A stretch of DNA of 14,298 nt from JBFWIL01 sp050256015 (GTDB taxonomy: Bacteria; Bacteroidota; Bacteroidia; Bacteroidales; Prolixibacteraceae): positions 1 to 14,298 of the forward strand of contig JBFWIL010000043.1 of NCBI GenBank assembly GCA_050256015.1, written 5' to 3'. Both the position numbers and the translations under genes were made by a program. Every line of letters starts with the position of its first letter. The stretch's first letter is position 1. A model generated the notes under the pieces. The model was not told where the DNA came from and searched no databases. It saw only the letters and a list, made by a program, of their open reading frames with translations. Below are positions 1-7,250 of this stretch, one piece after another.

Positions 1-1542
1 ATAGGTGACCCCTATTGCGACCAGGTCAGCGATCCTTACGACGACCAGTATATCACGGAAAGTGTTTACCCCGGACTGATCGGTTACCCGGCCGGACTGA
101 CGGAAGGGAGGGCATCGGTACTGCAGACGGGTCAGACGGACTACAACTGGCAAACGACCAGTTATACAGTACCGGAGAAAGAAGATCTGGTCATTTATGA
201 ATTGCTTATCCGCGATTTCACAAAAGAAGGTACCTACCTGGCTGTGACGGAAAAACTGGATTACCTGAAGCAACTGGGTGTCAATGCCATCGAATTTATG
301 CCTTTCAGCGAGTTTGAAGGGAACAGCAGCTGGGGCTACAATCCCAATTACTATTTTGCACCCGATAAAGCTTACGGAACAAAAAACGACCTGAAAGAGC
401 TGATCGACGCCTGTCATGAACACGGGTTTATCGTGATCCAGGACATCGTCCTGAACCATGCCTACGGTTCCTGCCCCATGGTACTGATGTACTGGGACCA
501 GGTTAACAGCCGGCCGGCAGCGGATAACCCCTGGTTCAACACGGTATCGCCCAACACCAGCTATTCATGGGGCAACGATTTTAACCATGAAAGCGCCTAT
601 ACCAAACAGTTTGTTGACAGTGTCACCTCCTACTGGCTGACCGAATACAAGGTTGACGGCTTTCGTTTCGACTTTACCAAAGGCTTCACGAACACTTCCG
701 GCGACGGCAGCGCCTATGACGCTTCACGCATCGCCATCCTGAAGCGCATGGCCGACCATATATGGCAGGTAAAATCAGACGCTATCGTCATCCTGGAACA
801 TTTTGCCGACAATTCGGAAGAAAAGGTGCTGACCGGCTACCGGGACGGCATGCTGGTCTGGGGAAATGCCAACTACAACTTCAATGAAGCCACCATGGGA
901 TATAACCAGAAACAAAATTCGGATTTTTCATGGGCTTCCTGGCAAAAGCGGGGTTTTTCACAGCCGGGGCTGGTGGCCTACATGGAAAGCCATGACGAAG
1001 AACGGCTCATGTACAAAAACCTCACCTGGGGAGCTTCCTCCGGAAGTTATTCGGTCACAAACCTTTCAACAGCCCTTGACCGCAATAGCATGGCCGCCGT
1101 CTTCTTTTTCAGCCTGACCGGTCCGAAGATGATATGGCAGTTCGGTGAACTGGGCTATGACATTTCGATCGATGAAAACGGCCGGACCGGTGAGAAGCCG
1201 GTACGCTGGTCTTATGCCGATGATCCCGGCCGGCGCAGGCTCTTAAACATGTACCAAAGCATGATTGGTCTGCGAAAAGCCTACCCGGTATTTACCTCAG
1301 GCTCGGAAACATTGAACCTTTCAGGAGAGTTAAAAAGCATACATCTGGAGCTGGAGGGACATTACATCACGCTGGCCGGGAACTTTGGTTTAAGCCGGCA
1401 AAATATGGATGTCTCCTTCGCGCATACGGGAACCTGGTATGAATATTTCACCGGCAGTACAATAAACGTAAACGCTTCATACACTTCAATAAGCCTGGAA
1501 GCCGGAAGTTACCGGTTATATTCCGATAAACCTTTGTTGTAA
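1..1542 (+). CDS. GH13 alpha-glucan hydrolase (alpha-amylase family), 5' end outside window
   Basis: The frame is open from base 1, so this is the last 513 residues of a longer protein; the TTG at 202 is internal, not a start. The four GH13 conserved regions are readable: region I DIVLNH (about residues 148-153), region II GFRFD with Arg222 and nucleophile Asp224, region III ILEHF with acid/base Glu266, and region IV ESHDEE with stabilising Asp332. The first ~65 residues (GDPY..VSDPYDDQY) look like the tail of an N-terminal beta-sandwich (E-set/CBM48-like) domain. After the barrel comes a short all-beta C-terminal domain ending in RLYSDKPLL, with no obvious type IX secretion tail. It likely cleaves alpha-1,4 or alpha-1,6 glucan links in starch, glycogen or maltodextrin; the subfamily and exact bond cannot be read here. 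Location is unknown because the N-terminus is missing. It converges on the oxidoreductase gene, with a terminator between them. Confidence 0.93.
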   Translation: MGDPYCDQVSDPYDDQYITESVYPGLIGYPAGLTEGRASVLQTGQTDYNWQTTSYTVPEKEDLVIYELLIRDFTKEGTYLAVTEKLDYLKQLGVNAIEFMPFSEFEGNSSWGYNPNYYFAPDKAYGTKNDLKELIDACHEHGFIVIQDIVLNHAYGSCPMVLMYWDQVNSRPAADNPWFNTVSPNTSYSWGNDFNHESAYTKQFVDSVTSYWLTEYKVDGFRFDFTKGFTNTSGDGSAYDASRIAILKRMADHIWQVKSDAIVILEHFADNSEEKVLTGYRDGMLVWGNANYNFNEATMGYNQKQNSDFSWASWQKRGFSQPGLVAYMESHDEERLMYKNLTWGASSGSYSVTNLSTALDRNSMAAVFFFSLTGPKMIWQFGELGYDISIDENGRTGEKPVRWSYADDPGRRRLLNMYQSMIGLRKAYPVFTSGSETLNLSGELKSIHLELEGHYITLAGNFGLSRQNMDVSFAHTGTWYEYFTGSTINVNASYTSISLEAGSYRLYSDKPLL

Positions 1543-1552
1543 AATAAAAGAT

Positions 1553-1583
1553 AAAGGGAGTTCCGCCATCCGAAACACCCTTT
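1553..1583. terminator. Bidirectional hairpin terminator between convergent genes
   Basis: AAAGGG (1553-1558) pairs with CCCTTT (1578-1583), and GTTCCG (1560-1565) pairs with CGAAAC (1571-1576) around a 5-nt loop, CCATC. One A/A mismatch separates the two stem segments. On the minus strand the inner C/A mismatch becomes a G-U wobble, and the stem is followed by a U-rich tail (TATCTTTTATTTTA), so it should work best for the oxidoreductase transcript. On the plus strand it is followed by TCCTCTT, giving weaker termination for the GH13 gene, whose stop is 10 nt upstream. Confidence 0.75.
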
Positions 1584-1602
1584 TCCTCTTAACTGCTAAC
1601 CT

Positions 1603-3021
1603 TTATCTGGGTCTGAGGGCCATCAGCGGAAAATCGGTCAATTCGGACACACTAACCATTCTCCCTTCTTCAATACTTTTACGGGCTGCAATACCGATCA
1701 GAATAGACATAGCCCCGTCGCGTGTTCCGGCTGAATGACGGTAAGGATCGGCCATATTCGGATCTCTGAAAATCTTGTCCATCAGACGAACATCACCGCC
1801 TCCATGTCCGCCGCGCACACGGGGAACTTTCACCAGCTCATACTTTTGACGGTTTTTCATGATCATAACCTCATCATACGCTTCCGGTTCCTTCCCTTTA
1901 TCCTGGCTCATTTCCTGTTCATGCAGCCCGGACTGCTCGATCACTTCGTCATGACGCCATGGAATGCCTTCCCAGGAATCGATCCTACCTTTCATCCCGT
2001 TAAAGGCAATGGACCACCCTTCATAAGGAGAATAGGTAGTAAGCGAATAGCTTACCTGCACTCCGTTGGCGTATTTGATCTGAACAGCCATTTTGTCATA
2101 GATATTGATTTCATTCCGGAATACACAGTTGTCACGCACATAGCCGTCATAATTTTCGTTGTCGGTATAGAGCTTCACCATACGTTCGTTTTTCGTAATA
2201 TCCCAATGGAACATGCATTTGTCCTTGTAGTTGCAGGAACGGCAGTTTGCTCCGCGAAAAGCATTGTTCTTTCCGTAATGATCCAGATCACCAAAGGCAC
2301 TGACTTCCACCGGGTCGGAATCAATCCACCAGTTTAACAAGTCGAAGTGATGGGTCGCCTTATGCAGCAACAGGGTGCCACTCTTTTCCCTCAACCCGTG
2401 CCAGCGGCGGAAATAATCGGCCCCGTGGAAGGTATTCAGGTACCAGTGAAAATCGACCGACGTAATCTTCCCCACTTCTTCCCGGGCCAGAATTTCCTTC
2501 AGCTTGGTAAACTGTATTCCATACCGGTAATTGAATCCGACAATGACCTTGCGTCCGGCTTTCCTCTCGGCTTCCAAAATGGCCCTGCATTTGTCTTCAT
2601 CTGTGGTCATAGGCTTTTCCGTAATCGCATCACAACCCATTTCCAGAGCTTTGATCACAAACTGATGATGGGTGGCATCGACCGTGGTTACCACCACCAC
2701 ATCGGGTTTGGTTTTCCGGATCATGTCCTCAAAATCGGTGAAAGTCGGACACTTCACCCCCATATATTCCAAGGCATATTCCAGACGTCCCGGGTTGATA
2801 TCGCACAATCCGACAAATTCAAGTACATCCGAATAGTTGTCAACCAGGTTTTTTCCCCAAAAGCTGGTTCCCCGCACTCCGGTACCCACCATGGCCAGTT
2901 TTAATTTTGTTTTAGCATTTCCTGCCACCGCGGAAACCGGGTTGCTTAACACAGCTCCGGCTGCAAAGGCACCAGCCGTAGCCAGGAAATGACGCCTGTT
3001 AACCTGAAACGTTTTTTCCAT
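1603..3021 (-). CDS. Tat-exported Gfo/Idh/MocA family oxidoreductase
   Basis: 472 residues, ATG start. The N-terminus carries a twin-arginine signal (NRRHFLATAGAFAAGAV, RR at 9-10), so it is probably exported folded with its nucleotide bound. A Rossmann NAD(P)-binding fold begins near residue 40 (LKLAMVGTGVRG). The family EKP motif lies at 135-137, and the catalytic-helix region reads LHKATHHFDLLNWW near 219-232. HGGGD near the C-terminus is common in exported members. An unusual cysteine set, C260-x2-C263-x5-C269 with C299 further on, suggests a bound metal. The substrate is most likely a sugar or sugar derivative; neither the substrate nor the reaction direction can be read from sequence. 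GH109 glycosidases share this fold and a Tat signal, so a hydrolase role is a less likely alternative. The neighbouring GH13 gene and the divergent membrane regulator hint at carbohydrate use. No clear promoter was found in the 90-bp upstream gap. Confidence 0.92.
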   Translation of the reverse strand: MEKTFQVNRRHFLATAGAFAAGAVLSNPVSAVAGNAKTKLKLAMVGTGVRGTSFWGKNLVDNYSDVLEFVGLCDINPGRLEYALEYMGVKCPTFTDFEDMIRKTKPDVVVVTTVDATHHQFVIKALEMGCDAITEKPMTTDEDKCRAILEAERKAGRKVIVGFNYRYGIQFTKLKEILAREEVGKITSVDFHWYLNTFHGADYFRRWHGLREKSGTLLLHKATHHFDLLNWWIDSDPVEVSAFGDLDHYGKNNAFRGANCRSCNYKDKCMFHWDITKNERMVKLYTDNENYDGYVRDNCVFRNEINIYDKMAVQIKYANGVQVSYSLTTYSPYEGWSIAFNGMKGRIDSWEGIPWRHDEVIEQSGLHEQEMSQDKGKEPEAYDEVMIMKNRQKYELVKVPRVRGGHGGGDVRLMDKIFRDPNMADPYRHSAGTRDGAMSILIGIAARKSIEEGRMVSVSELTDFPLMALRPR

Positions 3022-3052
3022 AACGAATAATTAAAATTTGTGAGTAATTCTA

Positions 3053-3083
3053 TTTCTAATATATCCGCTTCTTCTTATTTTTG
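3053..3083 (+). promoter_or_regulatory. Candidate Bacteroidota-type promoter of the membrane regulator gene
   Basis: TATTTTTG at 3076-3083 matches the Bacteroidota -7 consensus TAnnTTTG exactly. TTTC at 3053-3056, 19 nt upstream, is a near match to the -33 TTTG element. Transcription would begin near 3090, leaving a leader of roughly 20 nt before the TTG start at 3112. It lies in the 90-bp divergent gap, so it also overlaps the upstream region of the oxidoreductase gene. Confidence 0.5.
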
Positions 3084-3111
3084 GGTGAAAATATGCCGCT
3101 AAACACGTAAA

Positions 3112-4335
3112 TTGTACGTAAAAAAAAAACTTTACAGAACTGAATATCAATACTTGATCAGCAAAACCAACCATATAGACCATTTTCTGAAACGCATACA
3201 GGAAAGTAACACCTTCAGTAAATCGCCTGTAAACCGGGAACTGCTGAAATATCTGGTCAAAGCATCAGTAAGCGGGGATAATCCGCGGGAGTATCAGATT
3301 GCAGCTGCAGTATTCGGAAGAAAAATAGGAGAATCAAAAGAAGTTAATGTGCGTGTGTATATCCAGAACCTGCGTAAAAAGCTTCAGGAATATTACGCCA
3401 AAGAAGGGAAAGAAGAAGAACTGGTCTTTGTCCTGCCCAAAGGAGATTATAAGGTTCACTTCAGGTATTCCCGGTTACGCCGGCTAAAAAAGCTTTGTTA
3501 TGCCCGTGCTCCTTTAGTTCTGCTGTTAAGTATCCTTATCCTGTTCGTCTCAGGCATACTGATGTATAATAATCCGGCTCCGGACACAAATATAGACTTT
3601 TGGAAACCCTTTCTAAAAGGAGATCATCCGGTATTTATTGTTCTGGGCGACCATTACTTTTTCCGGAGCCGGATCGCGACCGGTCAAATGGTTACCGTGC
3701 GGGACAACCAAATTAATTCGGATACCGATTTTCAGCGTTTCCTGGCAGAAAATCCGGAAAAGATTCCGGAGATGCGAAAATCCGAGCTGACCTATATCAA
3801 CAATCAGGCTCCTATCGGATTGTTCCACATTATGAATATCCTGGGCGGGGGAACAGAAATAAAGATGGATTATGCCTCCCGCGTCCGCATGGACGATTTC
3901 AGAGGGCATCATGTCATCTTTATCGGTTCGTTCAAAACCCTGCATATCCTTGTTCCGGCCATTGAGAAACTTGGTCTGAAATACGACATAGAAAACAGTC
4001 TGCTGGAATACTGCACAAAAGACTCGGTACTGAAATTTGACAATTACAGCGACGATTACCTGAGTTATGAATATGCCGCACTGATTTGCTTCATGAACAG
4101 GGATGGACGCCGGATTGTTTTTTTCCTCTGTGATAACGACATAGGGAATATTGCCCTGGTGAAATACATGACCGGCGCCGAAACGGGAAGATCTTTTGAA
4201 AAAGCGCTTCACCGGCTTGAACCCGGGAATTACAAAGGAATTTTTGAAGTTAAAGGACAGCAACGCACAGATTTTGAAATCAGTTTGGTCCGGCTCGATC
4301 CGCTTCCCGGAAATGCAGCAGAAATATGGCCCTGA
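3112..4335 (+). CDS. Membrane-tethered winged-helix transcriptional regulator
   Basis: 407 residues. Residues ~22-118 (SPVNRELLKYLV, YQIAAAVFGR, VNVRVYIQNLRKKLQEYY, LPKGDYKVHF) resemble the winged-helix DNA-binding domain I know from membrane regulators of Acidobacteria and related groups, comparable in layout to CadC/ToxR. A basic stretch (RLRRLKK, 121-127) is followed by one transmembrane helix (~134-151), which puts the DNA-binding domain in the cytoplasm and ~255 residues outside it. That outer part alternates beta strands and helices (VFIVLGDHYFF, HHVIFIGSFKT, RRIVFFLCDND) and may sense a ligand; no catalytic motif was seen. All three frames are closed just upstream and there is no ATG before the transmembrane segment, so the start is TTG 3112 (or TTG 3151). 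A run of ten A (3120-3129) sits in codons 3-6. Likely targets are the divergent oxidoreductase gene or nearby carbohydrate genes; this is inference from position only. Confidence 0.8.
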   Translation: MYVKKKLYRTEYQYLISKTNHIDHFLKRIQESNTFSKSPVNRELLKYLVKASVSGDNPREYQIAAAVFGRKIGESKEVNVRVYIQNLRKKLQEYYAKEGKEEELVFVLPKGDYKVHFRYSRLRRLKKLCYARAPLVLLLSILILFVSGILMYNNPAPDTNIDFWKPFLKGDHPVFIVLGDHYFFRSRIATGQMVTVRDNQINSDTDFQRFLAENPEKIPEMRKSELTYINNQAPIGLFHIMNILGGGTEIKMDYASRVRMDDFRGHHVIFIGSFKTLHILVPAIEKLGLKYDIENSLLEYCTKDSVLKFDNYSDDYLSYEYAALICFMNRDGRRIVFFLCDNDIGNIALVKYMTGAETGRSFEKALHRLEPGNYKGIFEVKGQQRTDFEISLVRLDPLPGNAAEIWP

Positions 4336-4359
4336 AATAATAAACAGTTAAAATACCCG

Positions 4360-4374
4360 GAGAAATAGTTTCTC
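4360..4374. repeat. 15-bp inverted repeat overlapping the Crp-type gene promoter
   Basis: GAGAAA-TAG-TTTCTC is a perfect 6-3-6 inverted repeat in the 109-bp gap between the two regulator genes. It is followed on the plus strand by nine A, not T, so it is a poor terminator for the upstream gene. Its right arm contains the candidate -33 element of the downstream gene, so it is better placed to be an operator. The protein that would bind it is unknown; autoregulation by the Crp-type protein is one guess. Confidence 0.45.
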
Positions 4375-4400
4375 AAAAAAAAATGTTCATTGTATCTTTA
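4369..4400 (+). promoter_or_regulatory. Possible promoter of the Crp/Fnr-type gene
   Basis: TATCTTTA at 4393-4400 matches TAnnTTTG at all but the last base, and TTTC at 4369-4372 lies 20 nt upstream as a -33-like element, the same layout as the promoter of the preceding regulator. The leader would be about 40 nt. The match is imperfect and the region is AT-rich, so chance is possible. Confidence 0.35.
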
Positions 4401-4444
4401 AATACGCTTACGAAAGAAAGGACAAACATAAAAAATATGTATTC

Positions 4445-5146
4445 ATGAGAAGCTCAAGCAAACAGCCGGCTGAAGAAGACTGTGACCTGTCGGGTTTTAT
4501 GCTGTTCAAAAAACTGAATGACAACGAAATAGCCCAACTGAATTACGACAAGACCTGTACCCGGTATAAAAAAGGCAGTATAATTTACCGGGAAGGCAGC
4601 AGGCTTACCGGTTTTTACTGCGTTATGCGGGGAATTATCAAGATCTTCAAAACGGGCATTGACGGAAAAGAACAAATCATCCGTTTTGCAAAAAAAGGAG
4701 AAATTATTGCCTACCGTTCCCTGCTTAGTCAGGAGTTAGCCTGCACCACTTCCAAAGTTATTGAGGAAGCCGTATTATGTCATATTCCCTATCAGACGCT
4801 GATCTATCTGATCCACAATAACTGGGAGTTTTCCCTGCATATTCTGCAGATCGTATGTAAAGAATTGCGCGAAGCAAATGATTTTATCACAGACATTGCC
4901 CAGAAAACAGTCAGGGAACGTCTGGCTGAAATACTGCTGTTGCTAAAAGACAGTTTCGCGCTTGACCAGACCAACACGCTGCAAATTTCACTGACCCGGG
5001 AAGAACTGGCCAATATGATAGGAACAGCCACGGAAAGCGTAATCCGTCTGCTTTCCGAATTCAAACAGGATAAACTGGTTGAACTGCAGGGAAGAAAAAT
5101 CAAGCTCTTGAATATTCCGGGTCTCACCAAAATAGCCAATTTGTAA
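4445..5146 (+). CDS. Crp/Fnr family transcriptional regulator
   Basis: 233 residues, ATG start. Residues ~20-135 form the cyclic-nucleotide-binding-type beta roll (YKKGSIIYREGS, FYCVMRGIIKIFKTG, IIRFAKKGEIIAYRSLL). A long dimer helix (~136-170) and a C-terminal winged helix follow, with recognition region LTREELANMIGTATESVIRLL (183-203). The cAMP contacts of E. coli CRP in the phosphate-binding loop (Glu and the Arg-Ser pair) are not recognisable, and there is no N-terminal cysteine cluster of the FNR type. The ligand is therefore unknown. Six cysteines (13, 38, 59, 100, 112, 138) are scattered, which leaves redox or nitrosative sensing open. The gene ends 3 nt from the convergent envC-like gene with no terminator between them. 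It has its own candidate promoter, with an inverted repeat over the -33 region. Confidence 0.93.
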   Translation: MRSSSKQPAEEDCDLSGFMLFKKLNDNEIAQLNYDKTCTRYKKGSIIYREGSRLTGFYCVMRGIIKIFKTGIDGKEQIIRFAKKGEIIAYRSLLSQELACTTSKVIEEAVLCHIPYQTLIYLIHNNWEFSLHILQIVCKELREANDFITDIAQKTVRERLAEILLLLKDSFALDQTNTLQISLTREELANMIGTATESVIRLLSEFKQDKLVELQGRKIKLLNIPGLTKIANL

Positions 5147-5149
5147 ATC

Positions 5150-6328
5150 TCAATGACTGATCCAATCCTGCGGATCCAATTTTTGATTTTCCTTCCATAT
5201 CTGAAATTTCAATATGGTCTTGTTGCCACCGGTCTGATCTGTGAAAATCGTACCGATTTCCTGTTTTACAGCCACTTTCTCCCCCGCACTAACCCACACC
5301 TCCGATAGATTGGAATAAACGGTTAAAAAGGCTCCGTGGCGAATAATCACAGCCATATTCCCTCCTGATATGGCAAAAACCCGGCTTACTTCACCGGCAA
5401 AAACCGCACGCACCCGGGATCCGCTTTCAGTAGCAATGTCAATCCCGTTATTTTTTACCGTAAGCTGTCTTAGTACGGGGTGGGGGTGAACACCGAACTT
5501 TTCCGTAATCACGCCGTTTTCCACCGGCCAGGGAATACGGCCTTTATTTTTTTCAAAATCAGCAGCCAGCATTTCCTGACCGGGACTTACTCCAAACCAG
5601 TCGCTCTTACCTATTTTACCCTCAAGAATCAGTCGTTCGATGGCCAGATCCAGTTCTTCCCTGACTTTTTCCTGTTCCCGGAGTTTCCTTATCAGATAAT
5701 ACTGTTTTTGCCGGAGGGCATTCAGATTCAGGCCTTGTTCCCGCATTTCCTGTTCCAGTAAACGGGTTTCTTCCCGTATACCAGCCATTAGTTTTAATTT
5801 CCTGCCACGCTGTTTTTCCAGGTCCTCTGCCTTGGCTTCTATTAATTCCTTCAGGTCAATAATCAGTTCCACCTGAGATTTCCGGTAACGTGTATATTCC
5901 TTCAGATAAAGCAAACGCCTGTATGCCTGGTTAAAACTGACGGAAGAAAGTAAAAAGACAAGCAGTTCGGTACTTCCTCCCTGTTTGGCTGCCAAACGAA
6001 TCAGTTTAGCATATTCGTCTTTCAGGCTTTCAAGATCAGTCCGGAACATATAGAGAACTTCCGTGTTCTGAATAATAAACTGATCCAACAATTGAAGCTC
6101 TGCCTGCAGGTTCCCTATCAGTTCTTTCCTGTTTCCAACTTGGTTTGCAACCAGATTCAGCCGGTCCAGAGAAATTTTCTCGCTTTCCCTGGTTTCATCC
6201 AGTAACCCGGCTGTAAACAGAATCATTGCTTCCGTCTGTTTTCTCTGGTTTTGCAGATCAGAAACCGACTGACCGGAAGTAACTGTACAGAAGATCAGAA
6301 AAAACACAAATGAAACAATTCGTTTCAT
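5150..6328 (-). CDS. EnvC-like murein hydrolase activator with degenerate M23/LytM domain
   Basis: 392 residues from ATG 6328; an in-frame TTG at 6337 would add only three residues before the signal peptide, so ATG is preferred. The N-terminus is a Sec signal peptide (RIVSFVFFLIFCTVTSG), cleaved near SGQS. Residues ~20-240 are highly charged, heptad-like coiled coil, as in EnvC. The last ~126 residues are a LytM/M23 fold (WPVENGVITEKFG, GIDIATESGSRVRAVFAGEV, VIIRHG, LTVYSNL). Zinc ligands are missing: the His of HxGxD is Asn (NNGID, about residue 293), and HLHFE is replaced by ILKFQ (about 372-376). It therefore probably does not cut peptidoglycan itself but activates an amidase at the division site or during envelope remodelling, as E. 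coli EnvC does. It is the last gene of the dut operon, 46 nt after DUF4292. No amidase gene is in the window. Confidence 0.88.
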   Translation of the reverse strand: MKRIVSFVFFLIFCTVTSGQSVSDLQNQRKQTEAMILFTAGLLDETRESEKISLDRLNLVANQVGNRKELIGNLQAELQLLDQFIIQNTEVLYMFRTDLESLKDEYAKLIRLAAKQGGSTELLVFLLSSVSFNQAYRRLLYLKEYTRYRKSQVELIIDLKELIEAKAEDLEKQRGRKLKLMAGIREETRLLEQEMREQGLNLNALRQKQYYLIRKLREQEKVREELDLAIERLILEGKIGKSDWFGVSPGQEMLAADFEKNKGRIPWPVENGVITEKFGVHPHPVLRQLTVKNNGIDIATESGSRVRAVFAGEVSRVFAISGGNMAVIIRHGAFLTVYSNLSEVWVSAGEKVAVKQEIGTIFTDQTGGNKTILKFQIWKENQKLDPQDWISH

Positions 6329-6374
6329 ACCACACAAGAATGTTGAACACCGGTTAACTGTTGTGTTTACCGGA

Positions 6375-7250
6375 TCAATTTACCCGCACATATCGCTCAG
6401 GCACCTTAAAACTGTATTTCCTATTATTCCGCGTGGAAAACTTACCTAGCCTAAGCTTCAGGCTCACAAAATCATCTGGACCGGTATAGTTGATCCGGAT
6501 ATTTCCCGGATAAAGCATGCCATCCACCGGTTCAAAATCCGAAAAACGTATGGTCAGATTTCTTTCTTCTTCCCGGTCTTCCAGCATAATCCGACTAACA
6601 CGAAATCTGACCGGATCGATATACAGCGTCTGAACAATCAGCTTATCCTCGTTCCGCTTTTTTAGGTAACGTTCCACCTTGTCGTCTTTTCCCTTCTTTT
6701 CCAATTTTTCCAGTTTCCGGGTTTTCAGCGATTGCAACACATAATGGCCCGAATCAGTATAGCTTACAAATTCCCGGAATTCCTGCTCCTGCGATTCATC
6801 GCGGTAGGAAAACACATCGTTGGTAAGAATGGTCTGGATCATCTGAAAATTAACATCCGTATTAAAAAAATCATCCAAAAAACCATAATCTCTTGATAAA
6901 TAAGTCTTTTCAAAATAATTGATTATTCTTATACTGTCCGGGGTAAGTAATACCCGGGCTACCGGCAAATTTATTTTGCTAAGCGAAAGCAGGATGTATT
7001 CATTTTTATACGATTCGAGACTGGCCCGAAAACTGGATTTTTCTTTTGGTGTTTCAAACAGACAATTAATCCGTTTTATCTCCAGTCCCCGATAATCAAA
7101 AGCATGTTCCTCCACATTCCGGATTAACCGGCCGGTACTGATATTTTTAAGGCGGTTCTCGCCCAATTCCCTGGGAGCTCTGCACGAATACAAAACAAAA
7201 AGCGATAAACAGACAAACAGGAGTTTATATTGAAACAGTTCTCTTTTCAA
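6375..7250 (-). CDS. DUF4292 family lipoprotein
   Basis: 291 residues. The signal sequence ends in a lipobox (VLYSC, Cys23), so the mature protein is a lipid-anchored envelope protein. The body is beta-rich with repeated acidic/basic strands (ILLSLSKINLPVARVLLTPDSIRIINY; RFRVSRIMLEDREEERNLTIRFSDFEPVDGMLYPGNIRI), which fits DUF4292 and recalls LolA/LolB-like lipoprotein-carrier folds. Its function is unknown. The only possible start before the lipobox is TTG at 7250: the frame is closed by TGA five codons upstream and there is no ATG in the signal sequence. The TTG overlaps the stop of the TPR gene as TTGA, so translation is probably coupled. It is co-transcribed with dut, the TPR gene and envC-like. 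Confidence 0.85.
   Translation of the reverse strand: MKRELFQYKLLFVCLSLFVLYSCRAPRELGENRLKNISTGRLIRNVEEHAFDYRGLEIKRINCLFETPKEKSSFRASLESYKNEYILLSLSKINLPVARVLLTPDSIRIINYFEKTYLSRDYGFLDDFFNTDVNFQMIQTILTNDVFSYRDESQEQEFREFVSYTDSGHYVLQSLKTRKLEKLEKKGKDDKVERYLKKRNEDKLIVQTLYIDPVRFRVSRIMLEDREEERNLTIRFSDFEPVDGMLYPGNIRINYTGPDDFVSLKLRLGKFSTRNNRKYSFKVPERYVRVN

Noticed and set aside
1735..2904. Two long plus-strand open frames (about 200 and 185 codons) opposite the oxidoreductase gene.
   Set aside because: They are antisense shadows of a gene with clear family motifs; their translations show no recognisable domain and no start signals.
1603..3021. Calling the oxidoreductase a GH109 alpha-N-acetylgalactosaminidase.
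   Set aside because: The fold and Tat signal are shared, but the cysteine insertion and active-site surroundings are not distinctive enough to support a glycosidase call.
3613..4263. A 216-codon minus-strand open frame inside the membrane regulator gene.
   Set aside because: It is a shadow of the real gene with no family resemblance and no promoter or start context.
6332..6366. Inverted repeat ACACAA (6332-6337) / TTGTGT (6361-6366) before the envC-like gene.
   Set aside because: A 6-bp AT-rich stem around a 23-nt loop is weak and likely by chance; it has no U tail.
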